DNA of 64,000 nt from the NCBI GenBank assembly GCA_028554795.2, contig CM068825.1, forward strand, positions 95,907,451 through 95,971,450. The letters are read 5' to 3'. Source of the stretch: Sinohyriopsis cumingii. Lineage: Eukaryota > Mollusca > Bivalvia > Unionida > Unionidae. The position numbers and the translations under genes were made by a program. Shown here one piece after another: positions 61,010-64,000 of this stretch (positions are counted from its first letter, which is position 1; every line of letters begins with the position of its first letter). The notes beneath the pieces are model-generated. The model had not been told where the DNA came from and searched no databases. It worked only from the letters and a program-made list of their open reading frames with translations.

Positions 61010-61217
61010 TAACTATCCATTTGCCAATGTGTGTAGGTAGAGTAGTGTGAATATAAACACTAACTCTTTTTGCATTGTGCGAGTGAATGTGTTTGTGTGT
61101 TTGTGTTAGTAACTGCTCACGTAAGTTTGTGTGACTAGTAGATTATGGGTTAGTTTATTATTTATTAGCGTATGTGGAGAGTATAGTTAGGGTTTTATTA
61201 TATGAAATGAGAAAAGT

Positions 61218-61325
61218 GGGGGATGTTTTCCTTCACGTCCGCGCGATGTTTGGTCATGATCTAGGTAAGATCAATTTTATGTCTTAGGGGGATGTTTTCC
61301 ATCACGTTCGCGCTTTCACTGTAAG
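61218..61325 (+). promoter_or_regulatory. Accessory-gene promoter (B, gene 61376-61969)
   Basis: Two boxes (61218-61245, and 61287-61314 with two changes) around the GATCT...AGATC palindrome (about 61258-61272). CTGTAAG stands in place of a TATA box. 61010-61217 is an AT-rich spacer. Confidence 0.65.
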
Positions 61326-61375
61326 AACCCACAAGGTTTGATGTTGGAACCATTCTAAGGAATAACTGAGACAAA

Positions 61376-61969
61376 ATGACTCAAGTATCAGTTCTATTTA
61401 ATCTATTGAGAGACATCTATTTCTGGATAATGGATGTAGAATATGTTTTAGGAAGAATAGAAGAGGAATGGAGGCATGGAGATATGAAAGACTTTGTAAC
61501 GAGTCAAGTTCAAGACCTAAAGACAGCAAGAGATATCATAGCAGGGATGATTGAAGAAGAAGTCAATAAGTCAAGAGGCTTCATTAACCCACCTTACTTC
61601 AGAGTGGGAAGTTTGAAGGAAGCACTGGATCATGTCATCCAAGTCCGGTGCTTCCTAGAAAAAATATTGTATTGGACAGAGTGGAGGAATGTAAAATGGG
61701 GATTGGAAAAGGTGAAGAAAGGGGAAGATCTGATGAGAAAAGTAATGGAGGAAGAAGTAGAGAAGATTAAAGAGAAATGGAGGGAAGAAAGAAAAGATGT
61801 GGAAAACAAAAAGAAACAGGCAGAGTTTGAGAGGTTGCATCAGAATTGGATAAAAGTTCAGGAAAAGTTTAAAGCTCTAGGTCATCCTGACTGGATGCCA
61901 GAAAAGGAGAAAAAGAAGACAGGAATAGTGACAAAAGTGAGAAGATGGTTGAAGAAGTGGAAGTGTTAG
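61376..61969 (+). CDS. Accessory helical protein, terminal gene, duplicated domain (B)
   Basis: 197 aa. Two related helical segments: LLRDIYFWIMDVEYVLGRIE...TARDIIAGMIEEEV (about 10-66) and LKEALDHVIQVRCFLEKILY...GEDLMRKVMEEEV (about 80-135). A charged helix and the basic tail KVRRWLKKWKC follow. The single domain in the A gene (19062-19448) resembles the second half. Sequence divergence far exceeds that of all other gene pairs, suggesting fast evolution or replacement. Confidence 0.7.
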   Translation: MTQVSVLFNLLRDIYFWIMDVEYVLGRIEEEWRHGDMKDFVTSQVQDLKTARDIIAGMIEEEVNKSRGFINPPYFRVGSLKEALDHVIQVRCFLEKILYWTEWRNVKWGLEKVKKGEDLMRKVMEEEVEKIKEKWREERKDVENKKKQAEFERLHQNWIKVQEKFKALGHPDWMPEKEKKKTGIVTKVRRWLKKWKC

Positions 61970-61972
61970 AAG

Positions 61973-62238
61973 AAACCCAAAGGCCCTTTCCAGGGCCAGC
62001 CATATTTCTCGAAAAGAGAATGACTTTTCAATTGCCTATCCTTTTTTTTAAAAAAAAATCCCATGTTAAATTCCCCTTGTACGTAAAATGACCCACAATT
62101 TATTCCCATGTTAATTCCCCTTGTACGTAAAGTGGTACGCGATTTTTCGCCATGTTAAATTTCCATTGTACGTAAAGTGGCCCAGGGGTCTCTGTAATGT
62201 TATTTTGCATTGTACGTAAGGTGGCCCTATTCACTAAT
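61973..62238 (-). repeat. Polinton B right terminal inverted repeat with four iterons
   Basis: Inverted copy of 42445-42720 with a shorter A/T tract. All four iterons read TTGTACGTAA on the plus strand. Confidence 0.9.
61982..62019 (+). terminator. Histone-type 3' stem-loop and purine element (B, gene 61376-61969)
   Basis: AACCCAAA flank, GGCCCTTTCCAGGGCC (61982-61997; loop TTCC instead of TTTC), AGCCA, GAAAAGAGA (62011-62019). 12 nt after the stop. Confidence 0.8.
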
Positions 62239-62244
62239 ATCGAA
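62239..62244. repeat. 6-bp target-site duplication ATCGAA, right of Polinton B
   Basis: Identical to 42439-42444. Confidence 0.88.
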
Positions 62245-63089
62245 CCCATTCGTGTCGACTGCTAGCTTCGTTAGAATGTCATCGAACTTAGGGTTCAAGC
62301 TTACCTGCCTTGTCATTTTATCAGCGTAATTGCAAGAATTGTAATGTCATTAAAATATATAGAATTAAGTCATGCGGCACATTACTACTGTTCGTCAAAA
62401 TAAGAGAATACTTTCTGTAGCGGTGTTTATTCATATTTACTTTTTTTTTCTTTTTTGAGGCACAGACAGACAAAAAAAAAAGTGTTTTTATGTGTTCGTG
62501 TTACCCCCTAAGGTGTGTATGTTTGAACTTGTTAAAAACAGAATTTTGATAAAAAAAATTATTTAATACGAAAGTTTTTGACGGGGTATTTTTTATCCCT
62601 AGTGTGTTCTAAAGGTTTGTTCATTCCAAATGGGCTTCAACCTTTTGTTTGAGAGTAACCATTGCTAAGGGTCCCCTACGTCATGTGTATGCTACATGTG
62701 TATTTGCTATATTGTATGAATGCTATAGATTGTATGTTAGGACAGCAGTTGTACCAAATTTTCCCTCCAGTTGTCTTACGGTATATTCAGTTTTCTCTTG
62801 ATATTTAGACATTGTAATTTGTCTTATATTTTAGAGTTTCGATTTTTGAATTCCCTTTTTAGAGTTAAAATGAAAATCGGTGCTCAAATCCATCCGTTAC
62901 CTTTAGTCAGAATTCTACATACTGTTTGTATAGTTATCACATATACTTGCCAGGGCATTCTCGATCAGTTAACCGGTAAAAGGTTTATTAATCAATCGGT
63001 TGTATGAAGTCGAGACTTCACCTTAAGTTTTATGTTGGTGAAATTGTAACAGGACTAGAGATCATCAAACACTCGGAGTTTTGAGTTGG
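62245..63089. other. Intergenic, nothing recognised
   Basis: AT-rich with poly-T at 62438-62450 and poly-A at 62473-62483. The frame 62771-63007 shows no known motif. Confidence 0.45.
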
Positions 63090-64000
63090 ATAACGTGATT
63101 TGTGATCCATTTAATTGTAAGAAACAATAGCAGCCGTGAATCAAACATCTCTAGCTGAAGTAGAGTAGCTCGCCGAAGTAATAGCCGGCTACACTTTCTT
63201 TTGGAGTGGCCGAAGTAAAGAGGACGACCTGAAGCCGTTGTTGGGTTTGCCACCAAATCGCAGGTACTTACCAAACTCACAATCTCTCAAAGGGTGTGAG
63301 TCACAGACTAATGCAAATGAGAACCCCACTGTCTGCAAAAAGACATGTAACTATCATCAGTGCCTATGAACTCACCATGACCAACCCAGATGATATCAAG
63401 GACAAATTTTATGGAGGCCTAAAGTCTCTTATTACAAAATACCCAAGTCAGACAAACTCGTCATCCATGGTACCTTCAATGCTTGAGTTGGCACAGATCA
63501 CACAGACATGGCCAGTGTCACTGACACGAATGGCTTTGGCAAATGCAACAGCAATATACTCCTCCTACTGAGAAAATGCGCCGAACATGACCTACTAATC
63601 AAGAACACAATATTCCATCTGCCAAACCACATGATACCGTGTTTGATGCACCCACATTCACAGCACTGGCATCCTACTGACTAAATCTTCATCAGGAGAA
63701 GAGACAGGTAAAGATGTCAGAGTGAGGAAATCCATGCGAAGTGCACAAAGCTGGATTGACCTCAGGCTTTTAGTTTCCAAGTTCAAGATCTGAATCCAGC
63801 CTAGCACACACATGGCAACAGAAAATGCCCAAAATTCTTAATATGCGGGCCACAGTCATTAGGAACATCTCTAATACTATCAGCGCCATGCTGCTCACTG
63901 ATAAAGAAAAGATACTTCAAAGATGGGAAGAACACTTCAACAACACACTCAGTCAACTCCTCTATTAGCGAGGAGGCAATTGATCAACTGCCACAAGTGC
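63090..64000 (+). pseudogene. Non-LTR retrotransposon (LINE) endonuclease region, decayed, runs off the window
   Basis: Across shifted frames the plus strand reads FFWSGRSKE-like (written here LLEWPK), AVVGFATKSQVLTKL, RHVTIISAYELTMTNPDDIKDKFYGGL, then asparagine/glycine-rich DFNA-like remnants, HDLLIKNTIF, MHPHSQHWH and KILQRWEEHFNNTLSQLL near the window end. This order matches the apurinic endonuclease domain and linker of LINEs often annotated as craniofacial-development-protein-2-like. Several stops and shifts are present. The minus-strand ORF 63065-63280 is its shadow. Confidence 0.7.

Larger units (their letters stand above)
42445..62238 (+). mobile_element. Polinton/Maverick element B, complete ends, 19.8 kb
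   Basis: Starts AGTAGTGAATAGGG and ends CCCTATTCACTAAT (one mismatch in the terminal inverted repeats, which are about 266-276 bp). Gene order equals element A read in the opposite direction. Protein identity to A is high in the replication/virion block but low in the terminal accessory gene at 61376. At least six genes are broken, so B depends on trans-complementation or is dead. Confidence 0.94.

Noticed and set aside
63065-63280. Minus-strand ORF as a gene
   Set aside because: Its plus strand matches the LINE endonuclease region across frames, so the ORF is a shadow.

Overview
This looks like nuclear DNA of a marine invertebrate, most probably a mollusc. It is AT-rich and intron-bearing, has poly-T/AT tracts and (GA)n, (GT)n and (GTAT)n microsatellites, and carries a tRNA-derived SINE whose body (tRNA-like head, a tail ending in a GGCGTTAAACCCC-like string and (CAA)n) resembles the V-SINE/RUDI type common in bivalves. 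No intact host gene was recognised. What remains of cellular genes is an F-box/leucine-rich-repeat gene with one clean intron and two frameshifts.

The dominant content is two complete, closely related Polinton/Maverick (adintovirus-like) elements in opposite orientation, 3.9 kb apart. Element A spans 18729-38530 (19,802 bp, 6-bp target duplication AATACG). Element B spans 42445-62238 (19,794 bp, target duplication ATCGAA). The different duplications show two independent insertions. Both carry protein-primed DNA polymerase B, a retrovirus-type integrase with a chromodomain, a packaging ATPase, an adenain-like protease, a double-jelly-roll major capsid protein, a penton-like minor capsid protein and several small virion proteins. 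They also carry a BIR (IAP-like) protein, F-box-like paralogs, a zinc-knuckle protein and five short accessory genes at the two ends. A retains intact frames for capsid, penton, integrase and protease but has a stop in PolB, a frameshifted BIR gene and a K-to-R change in the ATPase Walker A. B is more decayed: frameshifts or stops in PolB, MCP, BIR, the basic core protein and the zinc knuckle, and a deletion that fuses two virion genes.

The most unusual signal is at the 3' ends of the five terminal accessory genes of each element. Every one (10 of 10) ends within about 100 bp of its stop codon in a sequence matching the metazoan replication-dependent histone mRNA 3' stem-loop: GGCCCT-TTTC-AGGGCC with an A-rich 5' flank, usually ACCCA or AGCCA 3' of it, then a purine-rich block (GAAAAGAGA or GAAAAGAAA) 9-14 nt downstream, like the U7-binding histone downstream element. 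The capsid/replication block shows AATAAA signals instead. The outermost two stem-loops lie inside the terminal inverted repeats, so outward transcripts would be processed before leaving the element. Three of the accessory genes share an upstream promoter box and are distant paralogs of one helical protein family. The TIRs contain 4-5 iterated motifs whose core differs uniformly between elements (TACGGACAA in all ten copies in A, TACGTACAA in all eight in B).

Layout: 1-6.6 kb AT-rich flank with a MITE, a SINE and simple repeats; 6.6-16.5 kb a nest of decayed transposons (hAT, PIF/Harbinger, LINE, SINE) around the F-box/LRR and Myb/SANT-like pseudogenes; 16.5-18.7 kb featureless; 18.7-38.5 kb element A; 38.5-42.4 kb spacer with satellite-like repeats; 42.4-62.2 kb element B; 62.2-64.0 kb flank ending in a decayed LINE endonuclease fragment that runs off the window.
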